Shown: positions 10,040 to 21,400 of the stretch, piece after piece
How the letters are laid out: each line of letters starts with the position of its first letter
How positions within the stretch are numbered: position 1 is the stretch's first letter
Assembly: GCA_907165135.1 (NCBI GenBank)
Contig: OU015568.1
Coordinates: 16,007,208-16,071,207 of the forward strand
DNA from: Oikopleura dioica
Taxonomy: Eukaryota; Chordata; Appendicularia; Copelata; Oikopleuridae
Length of the DNA stretch: 64,000 nt
Reading direction: 5' to 3'
Position numbers and translations under genes: made by a program
The notes under the pieces: model-generated
The model's input: only the letters and a program-made list of their open reading frames with translations
Databases searched by the model: none
What the model was told of the DNA's origin: nothing

Positions 10040-13000
10040 TTAAGAAGTGTGCTTGTTGAGGTACAGGTCGAAGAGTTTTCTGTTTGTACCAGAAACGCCA
10101 GCAAGGTAGGGCTCGACGATGTCTCTGCGTGCAGTGTAGATATGTACAAGACAGTAGACGACTGCTTTGCGAACAGCTGGGGTCTCATTTGTCCACTTGA
10201 GGAATAAGACTTTGAAATCATAGAAGAGTACTTACTTGTGAAATTAAATTATTGAAAAACTGCATGGACGCTTGTTTTGCTTCAATAGTAGAAGCGTTGG
10301 CATTGCTCAACTCAATTTTTTGACCTCGACGACTTGTCTAGCTATGTCGATAGAGTCGCGGTTGATTGGATTAACATCGGCGACGCCAGGCGCGAGTATT
10401 CCAAAGCACTTCCAAATGGACACGGTACACAGAAGACCAGTAGCTGCTGCCGTCAATGATCGAGGAAGAGAGTCTGCTTGTTTGACACCAGCAGTTGACT
10501 CCACATCGACTTTGATGAGGATTATCTGAAAGAAGACCATCAAAATGTTAATGAAGGCTCATTTTACCTTCTTTACACAAGCCTCAACAGCTTCCGGAGT
10601 GAGTGCCGATCCTTTGTTCTGCGCCAAATCTTTTATACAGTGAACGGAGACCAGCCTATCCTGCGTTGAGTTATCTTTATTTTCAGCAACTTCCACCAAA
10701 TGCGTCAAAGTCTGAATGACATGGTAAACATCCTTTAATTCATTACTTTTTGTATTACCCTGTTGATAAGCTTATCATCAATCGACGAGCTATCCTCCCT
10801 CAGGATGTCCCGAAGCGTATTTAGACCTGCTTTCAAACTATCAGGGTCGCCTCTTTGCAGTAAATGCAACGCCTCTAGTATCGGATTTGGCTTGGTAGCA
10901 GAGCCTGGTCGGTTGAGAAGATCAGTTGGCTCGAGAATTCCATGCTGAACGGTGCTGTCCAAATCCAACAGTGCCTATTTTTTCGTTAGAATGTGAAAAT
11001 ATAGAGCAGGGAAAAATGATAATTGGCTGATAAGTGAAGACATGTTCAAATTCGAGTAATCTAATCAAATTCCACTCCAATCTTGTAAGTGATTACCTGA
11101 TGATGACTTGGAAACTATCAAAAAATAATAATTTTATAATTATAAATTCAAATCAAGATTTCTTGATTTGAATTTATGCCAGCATAAATAAACTTGTAAG
11201 TACCTGTTCGGCTTTCAGAAATTCAGAATCATCATCCATTTCTCCTGAAAAGTTCATCATGGTAATTTGCTCGCTGATGTTTCGGATTTCATCCTTCACC
11301 GATGATGGAGCTGGAGAAGCTCGAGCCGAAGTTCTCTCCGGAGTTGAATATCGCTCTGTCGTCCTACTGTAGTGATTTGATCCAAGTGATCCGTAGCTAC
11401 TCTTTCGCTCATATGACTTGCGGTCTGATGAGCTCGTTGATGGCAGTGAGGAAGGCTGACTAGAAGGAAATGTCGATTGAGTGAGAGGAGATTGCTCCCG
11501 GAGGACTTTTGTAGCACCGTCTTGGAAAGTTTTTGGCAAGTCATTGAGCGCAGCTGAAAACTAGAAAGCGCTAGAAGAAGCATTCTAAGTGTATAAAAAA
11601 CCTGGGCGGGATTTAATGCGAATAGAGCTTGAATAGCTGCTGCAGCTTCTCGCCTCACTTCCATAGATTTTTGCTCACATGACCAGCCGACTAGTTTTGA
11701 CATCACCAAACGAGTCTCTGAGCAGTTTTCTAACATGGTACTATCAAGGTAGCTGATAAGTTCACGTAGAAAACGAAGAGTAGCAGCTTTTTGACCGTAC
11801 TAAAAATTTTTGAAATCAAGGAAGAGTACGCGAAGTCTTACTGTTGGCTGAGTCACGCCAGGATCAACGAGGAATTTGCGGAGACGCGAGTAAATAAGCT
11901 CCTTCGGGAACTCACTCTTTATCGAATCCAGTACTTCTAGAGCTGCATGACGATCTTGGCCGAGTAGCGAGCCGAGACGCTTTAGGATTCCTACGAAAAA
12001 AATTACCAACGATCGCTATTTTAGATGATTACCTAGTAGAAGTACGTAAAGCCACTCTTTTACAGGCTCTTCCCTAGCATGTGCACTCAGAATTTTTGGA
12101 ATGACTCGGAAAACATGCGAAATGATTTTATCCGAGCCAGCTGATCCATTGATCATTTTCTGCATGATGTCAACGAGTCGTCTCATATCTGTCTTGTTCA
12201 AACTCAATCGCTGCTCGCACATCGTTTCTATCGTTGCCAGTGCTTGTTTTCTATCTGCGTTCGTTGTCGCTCCTTTCAATTAAAGTCAGCATGTGATTTT
12301 TTGCTTTGTATTACCTATCAATTGAGAAATAGCGTGTGATGGATTGATATCAGATTGGACACCGAGTAAATTTGATAGAAGACGTTGTCCAGCAGCACCC
12401 GATGGTAACATTTTTCTGTAAGAAAGCTTGTTAGTATTCTGGTTAGTAAGAGATGAAAAATCACTTTTGAGATATTTTCGATTTAGTTCAAGAACTCGTT
12501 CTTGATGCCCAAAGTGATGCAAGGGGCGAAATTTTCTCCTTTGACTTGATGAATAAGAAAGAGAACCGAGGGATCCCGATCGAGTATTTCGCCTAACTCT
12601 GTTTTATGTGGGAAAAGATGAGAGGATCAACGTTTTACCTGTCATAATAAATACTGTCAGGGCTGCCCTCGCGAGATCCAGCACGTGATCCTTGGCGAGA
12701 TCCAGTCCTAGAGGCGCTTCTGGAGCCATGTCTGGGGATGCGACTTGGCGTACGTCTGGTAGTACTGCCTGTCAGAGAGTGAGGTGGTGAGTTTGATCGT
12801 GATCCTGGCTGTGAAGTTGTTCGACCCGGCGTTCCGAGGCTTTTTTGGGAGTATCTGGATTGAACGTGTTTGTATTTGTTCGACGGTGTTGATGGCTATT
12901 CACGATTTGAGAGGAGTTCAATGGCTTTTACTACCTTGGTATATGGATTCATTGTGGAGAATTTGGCATTGACAGGACCGAGGTCAGAGCGAGTTCGACT

Positions 13001-15124
13001 ACCGAGCGTTGGAGTCTTTGGAGTTCTTGCCCCTGATCGAGAGCCAAGGCTTGATGCAATCCTGTTCAGTGATCCTCTTGAGGAAGCAACAGAGCCGGTA
13101 GAAGCGATCGAGTCTTGGCTAAAATTTAATATGAATTACAAGGAACTTATTATTTTTCTTTAACTAATCACCATCTATATTAATTATAAAATATAGATAA
13201 GACGCTCATCATTTGCGCCCGACATATTCTGTGTGCTTATGTTCAACCTTGTGCGAAATCAAAGAAGCTAGTAGCTAAATATATTACTTGCCCATAAAGA
13301 CTTGACAGAATGGCACTAAGATGTTAGTAGATGTTAGTCAAGTTAAGTTATTGCAGGTCAAGTTTACCTATCGCTTCGTTTTAAGCCAGCTGAATTAAGA
13401 AGCTTCTGAACATTGGACGGCATTGATGATTTTATTAAGCTCGCTTCGGCAGGAAATTTATCGTTGAAATAGTGGAACAAGTCTCTTGAATACTGTCGAA
13501 CACCAGAGTCAGGATCCTGTAGCGATTTGCAAATAGCTGTGCGCAATTCTTCTAAAACTAAACGAAGGTTGAAAATTAGTCGGTTGAATTAAAGGCAAAC
13601 CTTTTTTGAGCTCATCCACTGACCAATCTTTGGACTTAACCATTAGACAAAGCATCAAAGTGCACTTTTTTCTAACAACGACGCTTTTTGAGTCCCGGAC
13701 TTGCTCCGTAATGTGAGGAACGAGCTTGTGGTACGGGCAATCTCGGATTATAACGTGACAGCAGGCGACTGCGGAACTCGCCATGATCTTCGCCGAGTTC
13801 GGGATGAGTTTCAGCAAGTTTGGCATGATGAGATTTACAAGGCTGCCAAAGTTTACAGTGCTCAGATTTTGCGCCATTGATCCAATTGTCACGCACGCTT
13901 CTCGCGTCACCTGCGATCTGAGATCGTTCAGCGCAGTGTTCAGACTTGGAGCGAGTTTTCTTAATTCCGTTCCCGCGAAACCAGCTAAAATTCGTTCCAT
14001 TCCGAGAAGACGCAACATCCGAAGCTCTTTGATTCGCACTTCCCAGTCCGTTGAGTTTGCCGTTAGATTGGATGTGATAGAATTTATAATGCTGTCGATT
14101 CCTCGAGGAGAGAAGTCCAACTTGTTCGGGTCAGGAAGACCTTCGTTGTACTCCCTTTCTAGCTCGGCAATACCGACTTCGCCTGCAGCGAGCTTCTCAC
14201 TGTCGCCACTTGCGTTTGGCCTCAATCTGGTAAGCGTCGATGAACCAACTCGTCGACCGGAAGCGCTCGGAGTTCGAGATCCAGGCCGGCTCGACGGTCT
14301 CGATGGCGTTTTATTACTACTTATGATGGCTGGATCGATGATCACTTCATCCATCTTCGCGATGATATTGTAGAGTCGCTTTGGATTCCTTTTTGTCAGG
14401 TCACACTTGAGTCGATTTCCGAAGCATCTGTAGCCCGCACAGATAGCTTCTATTCCGGCCTCTCTCACGTCGACTTGTCTATCGTCGTCGATGAGCCGGA
14501 GTAAGTCGCCGACTAATTTTGAGAAGCCAACTTCTTTTGCCTAAAAAAACGACATGACAATTGAGTGATGTAAATAAAGGTTTACCTTGCTAGGGAATTT
14601 GTCTAATGTGTGCCGTAGAAGATGGCATCCTCCCTCGCGCACTCGCCACACTTTATGACCCCAGGCTTGTTTGAGAATACGCTCCATCGCAAGCGCTTCC
14701 GGTCCATCATAAGCCGCTTGAAAGATGTTGAGAAACATCTGGATAGCTGGATCCTGAATCTGCTGGTCGCCCATTTTCGCGATCAGCTGAACGTCGCATT
14801 TTGTCAGGAGCGCGCGGAACTTTGTCCCCATGTAGCCGACAACGATGGATAGGAGGTCGATTCCCTGGAGGGAGACACGGTGGTTACTCGAACCGATCCA
14901 ATTTGTCGCTATATCTGATACGCACTAAAAGGCCAATTTTAGAAAGACCGATCATTGATTATTGCCTCAGAACTTACTCTAGTCTCCTCATTATCTGGCA
15001 GACGACCTTGGCGGACATTGAGGCCAGTTTGTGATATTTCATCAACCAACGACTGGCCTTTCTCAACTCTGAGACTGACTGTATTCAGCCTCAGAAGCTT
15101 CTCTAGTAATTGATCCGAGTCCAT
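10040..15124 (-). CDS. CLASP1: CLASP microtubule plus-end stabilising protein
   Basis: Sixteen exons (14978-15124, 14586-14924, 13601-14540, 13368-13557, 12935-13118, 12639-12895, 12315-12598, 12033-12272, 11842-11990, 11602-11799, 11204-11560, 10759-10974, 10568-10711, 10376-10525, 10236-10337, 10040-10195) encode about 1,350 residues; all phases agree. TOG arrays occupy the N-terminal third (IGSSNHRVSLQGIDLL; GHKVWRVREGGCHLL; a second array in 13601-14540). A Ser/Arg-rich linker follows with an SxIP-type EB1-binding motif (PSRIPR, about 12720). LPKTFQDGATKVL and the C-terminal ETPAVRKAVVYCLVHIY are diagnostic. CLASPs anchor and rescue microtubules at the cortex and kinetochore. Confidence 0.93.
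11097..11114 (-). other. CLASP1: Candidate 18-nt microexon in CLASP
   Basis: Inside the 229-nt interval between CLASP exons 11204-11560 and 10759-10974, the minus strand reads TTTTTTGATAG, then 18 nt, then GTAATCAC. The 18 nt encode Phe-Pro-Ser-His-His-Gln in phase 0, so inclusion or skipping keeps the frame. Neighbouring CLASP introns are mostly 38-57 nt, so the long interval is itself unusual. No transcript evidence is available. Confidence 0.45.
11142..11177. repeat. Perfect 17-bp inverted repeat with 2-nt loop in a CLASP intron
   Basis: The arm ATAAATTCAAATCAAGA is followed by TT and its exact reverse complement, so transcript or DNA could form a 17-bp hairpin. It lies between the upstream donor (11203) and the candidate microexon acceptor (11115). 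Confidence 0.85.
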
Positions 15125-15610
15125 TATCTAAACTTATCTCGGGATAAAAAATTCGAAAAAAAAATCCACAAAAAACTGGCACTCCGACTGGCACAAACTG
15201 CTTCTTTGGCCAATTTCAAGGCTAAACGAGTTCAAATCTGCGATCAAAATCAAAATCATCGGTTGCTCGAGTTCACAACAACAACGACACAAATTGAAAA
15301 TTTTGATATTATCGGAGCACCAGTTTTGGACACGAATATTAACGAAACTGTTTTCTGTTATTACATGTGCGTCTACTCAGTCAATGAACAGTAAATATCT
15401 GAACTCATGAACACCTGGAGTAATCAAAGACAGAATCATCTAGAAAAAGATAAAAATTTAGGGCAAAAAGACGAAATTTGAAAAAAAAAGAAAGAGAATG
15501 CGTTTTCTCTGGCGCCAAAAAATGGTCTGGCGAAAAATGAACAAATTACTTTCCCTGGATGAGTTCTGTCTAAGTTCAGTATTATTGCAGTTTTGGGGAA
15601 AAGCTCGAAA
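15125..15610. other. Intergenic region between CLASP and the POMP-like gene
   Basis: About 490 bp. A plus-strand open frame (15110-15394) overlaps the CLASP start and has no splice or family support. Otherwise it is 3' UTR of the POMP-like gene and upstream sequence of CLASP. Confidence 0.45.
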
Positions 15611-16076
15611 TTACATGGGGTACGCGTGAGTGAAAAGGCGCTCGCAGCCTTCGACTTCGCCAATGTAATCTTCCATTTGCAAGTCATCGAGGCGACCTGA
15701 ACGCGATCGATTGTGAACCTGGAAAAAAGACAACTCACCTGAGAGGACATCTCCTCCGAGAGTTCGAAGAGATCGGCCGGGGACCTTGGGGCGGACAGAC
15801 TGAAGCCGCTCCATTTTCAAGCCCATGGCAAAACCGCGTCCCTAGAGGTCAAATGTTATCATTCTTTTTCCTTTCTCTAATGTTATCAAATCCTACTTGC
15901 TTTCAACTTACTCCAACTTGAAGAGCACGATTGAACATGGCAGCATCTTCCATTTCCGCCAAGGTCTTTGGCGCCTGCTGAAGAGGATGGAGAGCCTTAC
16001 CGGCAGTGTTCTGTCCTGGAAGAGTGAGCTCCAGGGAGTTCAAAGTGTTGGAAGGGAGAATCTGCTGCTTAGACAT
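15611..16076 (-). CDS. POMP: Proteasome maturation protein (POMP/UMP1)-like
   Basis: Exons 15912-16076 and 15611-15841 give 131 residues (human POMP has 141). The arrangement resembles POMP: ILPSNTLNSLE near the N-terminus (compare LLPSHPLELSE), then MFNRALQVGRGFAMGLKME, then a DVL segment and an acidic EDYIGEVE stretch. UMP1/POMP assists 20S proteasome assembly and is its first substrate. The match is by eye and moderate. A GTGAGT...CCAG stretch at 15719-15738 is only 20 nt long and is read through in frame, so it is not treated as an intron. The start follows ATATTTAG|A, and the gene is 69 bp from the upstream ribosomal protein gene. Confidence 0.55.
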
Positions 16077-16145
16077 TCTAAATATTAACCAGTTTTTTAA
16101 CCGTGCGTAATTAGTTTTAAATAGGTAATTTACATATTTTGGTAA

Positions 16146-17709
16146 TTAAAACTTTTGGCGGTAATAGAATTTAGGCACATTATCGAGTGGAATATTAAAT
16201 TTTTCCCTAATTTCTTCCTCAAAAGTTCTGTCTTCTTCCAGCTCCGCGCTGTAATCAATCACGCTGTCGAGATCGTCGAAGCCCATCTCTAAGCTGTTTC
16301 CTTTTCCATCTCTACTCGGATCAATCGAACCCGTCAAATTCTTCTTGATCGGCAAACTGACCGGCTAAAAAGCGTAAAATGCAGAAGTATTTCAACTGAA
16401 TTGCAATTTTCAAAGCACCTTCAATGACAAGGTTCATTGGGCAAAAAACGCGCGAACTTGCGCCCCCAGGGCATTCGAGCCAATCAAATTGAGGCGCGCT
16501 TTCTGAATAGGCCCCCCGCTTACCAGCTGTGATTCGCGGCATGTTCGCTCAGCCTGCAGATCTTGCCAGTCCATATTTTCAAAGTTCTTCAACGAGAAAT
16601 TGCCATAATTCATAACGAGATCTAAAAATGACGTTGATTTTTTCCAGTTTTCAACCTTTTTCACTCACCTAATGTTTCCAAAAGACCGTTTTCCTCCAAT
16701 GTATCTAGAATGTACTCTCTGTGGCTTCTGGTGTCATCCCCTTTATTGCTTTCCCAAGCAGAATGACTCAGCATCGTATCCTGAAACTTGTCATTCAGCA
16801 CATCTGGAATATCGTCCTTCATGATATTCTTCTGTGACAGCGGGCCGATCACATTTATGAGACTCCGGCCATGCTTCAAATATTTGACATCTCTGAAGGA
16901 TTTATTAATTTTTCTCTTCTCATTTTATTAGCTCTCTCTTACCTATAATTGAAGGGAATCGTCGCTGCTCGAGCTTCTGTGATCTGCGTTCTTTCGTAGA
17001 GCGAAAAGTTCAGCGTTCGGTCGGACTGACCTTGGCTGTGCGTGGAATTGAGCCCATCGACCCAGACGAGGCCATGTGGCATGTAAATATTTTTCACGAT
17101 TCCGAATCGTCTAGAAATCGAGTTTTCAGATAGCAGAGAATCGGGAGCACCTGTAGTCCGGGTGAGATGGATTGACGACCTTGACCACATCGCCTGGAAA
17201 CAACGCCCATTTCTTCGGATCAATAAGATCCAGGCTCGCCCAGTTGTCCTTCCACCATTTGGTCATTTTTCTTATCGCTCTGGTCATGTTCTCGTCGTAC
17301 TGACCGATCACATCCGAGCTATCGCCGAGTTGAACGAGTTTGTAATGATCCGTCGGAGAGCCCTCGTTGTATTTTGGAATGTATAGTGGCACCGTCTGTC
17401 CCTGTGGCGTATAAGTTCCGCCATATGCGGGTCTTCCACGCGGCTGTTGCGCCAGATCAACTTCCTTTACTGTCTATGCAAGCGTCGTAAAAATCGATTA
17501 ATTGGGACATAATTGCTTACAGATGCTCGATTGTAGGTCTCCTCCAGCGCCCCGGATCGCGAGAAATGCGCGTTCGGCGCGACCGGGGCTACCCGCGGTG
17601 GTTGAAGATGCTTCCCAGCCTTGTCAGATCCGTAAATGACCCGATCGAGGGGTTTTGTTTTGTAAACACCGCGCTTTCGTAGTCTTAGCGCGGCACCGCT
17701 CAGCCTCAT
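16146..17709 (-). CDS. MRPL24: Mitochondrial ribosomal protein L24-like, with long C-terminal extension
   Basis: Exons 17521-17709, 17151-17473, 16943-17110, 16669-16892, 16524-16621 and 16146-16364 give 406 residues with consistent phases. A KOW-like RNA-binding segment is visible: KKWALFPGDVVKVV, then RFGIVKNIYMPHGLVWVDGLN, comparable to human mL24. The N-terminus starts MRLSG and is basic, suiting a mitochondrial targeting peptide. Family members are about 216 residues, so roughly half of this protein is extra. The last intron is 159 nt and its position is inferred from frame only. The start (17707-17709) follows ACTCAAAG|A. Other KOW-domain proteins remain possible. Confidence 0.55.
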
Positions 17710-18438
17710 TCTTTGAGTTTTATGTATTAAAAATGGGTCAAAAGCAGGAGCCACTATATTTTTTTGTGAACAACAATCACTTATCTGATGGATAATGATG
17801 GTACTGTAATACGGAATATGAACGATTAAATGTCAATAACAAGTTTTAAGTACTTCTCTTGGTGTATGTTGAGCTTGGAAAAGTCTTGAAAGTCTAGCTT
17901 CATACGAATGAACTTAGAGTTAACATGGTTAATAATATGGTAGGAATCGGGAGTTTAAGAATACGCAAACTTGGCAAAATACCACATGTATCAATACAAA
18001 AGATAGAAAGGTAGAGTGGATTTCAATTGAACTAAGGATAAATATATTCTGGATGCATTACTGTCCTCGCAAAGTCGACCGTGGACGCAGGTCTCCAGCT
18101 GATTTTCGATCATCGGGCAAATGCAAAATTTCCAACATAAATGAATATAAAAAGGAGACTATATTTTGAATGATTGCACATAAGATTGGAGAGAACTCAT
18201 TTTTATTTTTTCTTTGAAGAGGAGAAAGAAGGATGGGTAAAATAATAAAAGATAATGAACACGACGTCACGAATAAGTTATATTTTTTTATCGAAGTGCA
18301 TGTTAAGTTATATATACAAGAATAAGAAGAAGCAAGTGTTTCCGAATTCGTCTTTGAACTAAGAGAAGCTGCTGTAAGATGGTGAGTAATTGCCTAGCGT
18401 GTCCATTGCAAAAAATAGGTTCAGTCAAGAAAAAAAAC
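17710..18438. other. Intergenic region between the L24-like gene and clathrin heavy chain
   Basis: About 730 bp, AT rich, with the 3' UTR of clathrin heavy chain and upstream sequence of the next gene. No coding or repeat signal recognised. Confidence 0.5.
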
Positions 18439-21400
18439 TTAGAATTGTCCAGGCATTCCACCGAATTGGTTTGGCATGCCACCCATGCCCATGCCGTTTT
18501 GCATACCAGGCTGTCCCATACCGCCCATGCCAGGTTGACCGAATGGATTCTGAAAAGGTTATCAAAAATATCACTCGAGAAGGACTTTTACCGGTGCTCC
18601 TGCCATGCCGGGCATATGTGCAGAGTTCGCCAACATGAGCTGAGGCGCCATGATCATCGGCTGCTCGGGCTCTTCGGCTTTTTCGACCTCTTTCGTCGTC
18701 CTATTCTTTTCTGCATTTTCCAGGGTTTCGATTCGGAGGGTCATTTCACGAAGAGTCTATTATCAAGATAAGCATAAAAATGAGCGTCATTTGTTACCTG
18801 GATAAAGTAAGGCATGGCAAAGTCCTGGATTCCGTTTCTCCACGATTGTTCGAGAACAACGTCGGGTCGCATGAGGTCGTAACAGGTGTAAAGGCAGGCA
18901 GCATAACAATCATGTCGACCCTAGATTTTGTTAGATTTCGATAGAAACAATGAAAACTGACCTTTTTGAGGAACCAGTTGGCGAGTTCTTCCACAAGTTC
19001 GGTATCACGGCTCTCGGCAGCGTACTCCATTGCGTCTTTGAAAAGATCGTCCTTCTTGCAAAGCTCGACAGATTGCTGCCATCTACAGGAATATCGGTAA
19101 GAAATGTTGACAAAAAGAAATCAACCTGTTGTTCTTCTTGTAAAGGTAAGCAGCTATACGTCTGAATTCGAGGAGTTCGTGCTTTTCAAGTCGAAGAGCA
19201 AGGCCAATAGCATCAAAGGCATCATAGGAGTCGATGGAAGTTCGGAGAGCCTTATTTCAGTTAGTTTAGTCAGTAAGTACGCGCTTACCTGGTGATCTTC
19301 TTCTTCGATGAAAAGGTCGGACAATGCCTCGTTGACGGCCTTGTTGTTGATACCTTGGGAAGCTCGGAGGTAAGGCTTGACAAGAGCAAGCTGGTTCATC
19401 TAAGAAATATTTTTGAGATTTTGTTGTATATTGGAAATTATACCTTTTTAAAGAAGCAAACAGTTCGGGTGTGGTCGATTCGTGGGCTAAGAGCATTGAG
19501 CAAGTCGTTGATAAGAAGAGGCTTGAAGTCGATGTAGAACTGGAGAGCCTTGTAGTAAAGCTCGATGTTGGCGACCTTGGTGATGATGTCCTTGAAGAGT
19601 CCCTCTTTCCATGCGACAGTTGGGTGCTTCATCATTGTCAAGATGGCGTTGTCGTACTCCTCGTACTTGTCGTAGAGGAAAACAAGCTCGGCCCACAAGT
19701 GTGCAGTCTCGGCAGCTCGGAGGACCTTGGGAATATTGACACGAGACCAGAAGAGCTCGAGGTGCTCCTTCATCTTCTCAGGCTTGTACTTGGAGTAAAG
19801 AATAGCAAGCTCGGTAAACATGCCCATGTGAGCACGTTCGAGTCCGAGGGCGCCTTCGAGCATGGTGATGAGCTCCTCAAAGAATCCACGATCCTGGTAG
19901 TAGCTGATAAGATCATCGAGTTCGTCAGCATGGACAACGATGTTGAGGCCACAGAGTTGAGCAAGTCGGAACTCGCCATTTTCGACGCAAGAAAAGCAGA
20001 CTTCCTTCCATGTTCGGGTTGAATTGGCCTTCTTGGCAGCCTCGACAGCAGCCTGATACTCTCCAAGTTTGACGAGAGTAGAAGCAAGTCTAGCGAAGTT
20101 GGAAATGCTGGCGTATAGGACCTTGGCAGCCTGGTACATCTCTTGATCATAGCATCGATCACCGATCTGCTGGACATTAGCGTTGTTGGAAGTGGCGATG
20201 AACTCTTCAAGCTCAGCGAGTCTATTCGTCTTTGCGAACGCGTAGCAGAGCTCGGTTTCAACGTAAGCTTCTCGGGTCTGAAATGACAGTTAGACTCTTT
20301 CATAGTGAGATAAGGGAATCTTTAAAGATTCTATTTTTCTTCAATCTAGTTTCCCACTAATAAACTAGATCTCAATTATCACTCAAACTTCAATGCATGC
20401 AAAAATCAGATTTAACGCTTACTGTATATGATTCTGCCAAATCCTGAAACAATAAAGAGGGATAAAAGTCTAATAAGTTACCTTCTTTCGGGCCATCTGA
20501 AGGAACTTCACAAGATCATCAAATTCAGAGTTTCGATGAGCAGCATCAACGACTTCCATGTAAGCAGAAGGATCATCAGCCTTGATGAAGGAGTCGATGG
20601 CTTCTTTTACGAGGTTCTCAACGAGTTGAGCTTTACCGAGGAGGCTCCAAACTTCAGGAGTTGAAATGCGTTCGGCGAATTCGTAAGCTCGATCGAGATT
20701 CTTGACATTGTTGATCAAGACTTCCATGGCAGAAGTCGTGGCGTCGAACTTCTTGAAGATAGCGAATGCTTCCTCATAGAGCTCATTGTTGATACAGATT
20801 TCAGCAATATCTGGGGCATCGTAGTTGTCAAGTCGAGAGATGTAGTCCATAACGCGGGTAGTGTCAGCCTTGACAGCAGTGAGGATGAGCAAGTTCTGCA
20901 AGTTTCGATGGTCGGAGAAGACGGAGTTTTCGAGAACGACCTTTTCCAAAAGCTCGATCAGCTCGTTTGGCAAGTCAGCTTCCATGAAGCTCTTGACAGT
21001 CACGGAGATCTCATCAGGATCCTGAGCCTCACCGAGAGCGGTCTGGACGACTTGATCGATGACAGATCGTCTGTGTGGGTTATCGTCAACAAGGACCTTT
21101 CCCCAGAGCTCGGGATCTTTTCTTCGGACAAGGTAACGCGCTTCGTTCTTGAACAATGAGTTTTCGTTGCAGACCTTGATGAGTTCATCGTCGCACATTC
21201 CACGCTCGTACGCAACGCATGCGAGATGAGGATCTCGCTTTTCGCAGTATTTACCGACAACAGCGGAGTCATAGAAGGGGTTCTCGCGGAGGAATCGCTC
21301 AGGGTTGTTGTTGGCATCAATGTAGATCTTGGCCAAAGCATTGTGAGTGGCGGGTTCTTGGCAGCCTTCAGCAATTCGCGACTCAAGCCATGGGAGGAGA

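Noticed and set aside
10300..10340. Apparent frameshift in CLASP near a TTGAG duplication
   Set aside because: Placing a 38-nt intron at 10338-10375 resolves the frame completely.
12420..12470. Possible intron in the CLASP exon 12315-12598 (GTGATT...TTACAG)
   Set aside because: Every donor/acceptor pairing breaks the frame, while reading through stays open, so it was kept as exon.
13119..13367. Possible microexon in the 249-nt CLASP intron
   Set aside because: The best candidate is 28 nt and would end out of phase with the next exon; another is interrupted by a stop.
15110..15394. Plus-strand open frame overlapping the CLASP start
   Set aside because: Antisense to a firmly supported exon and of low complexity.
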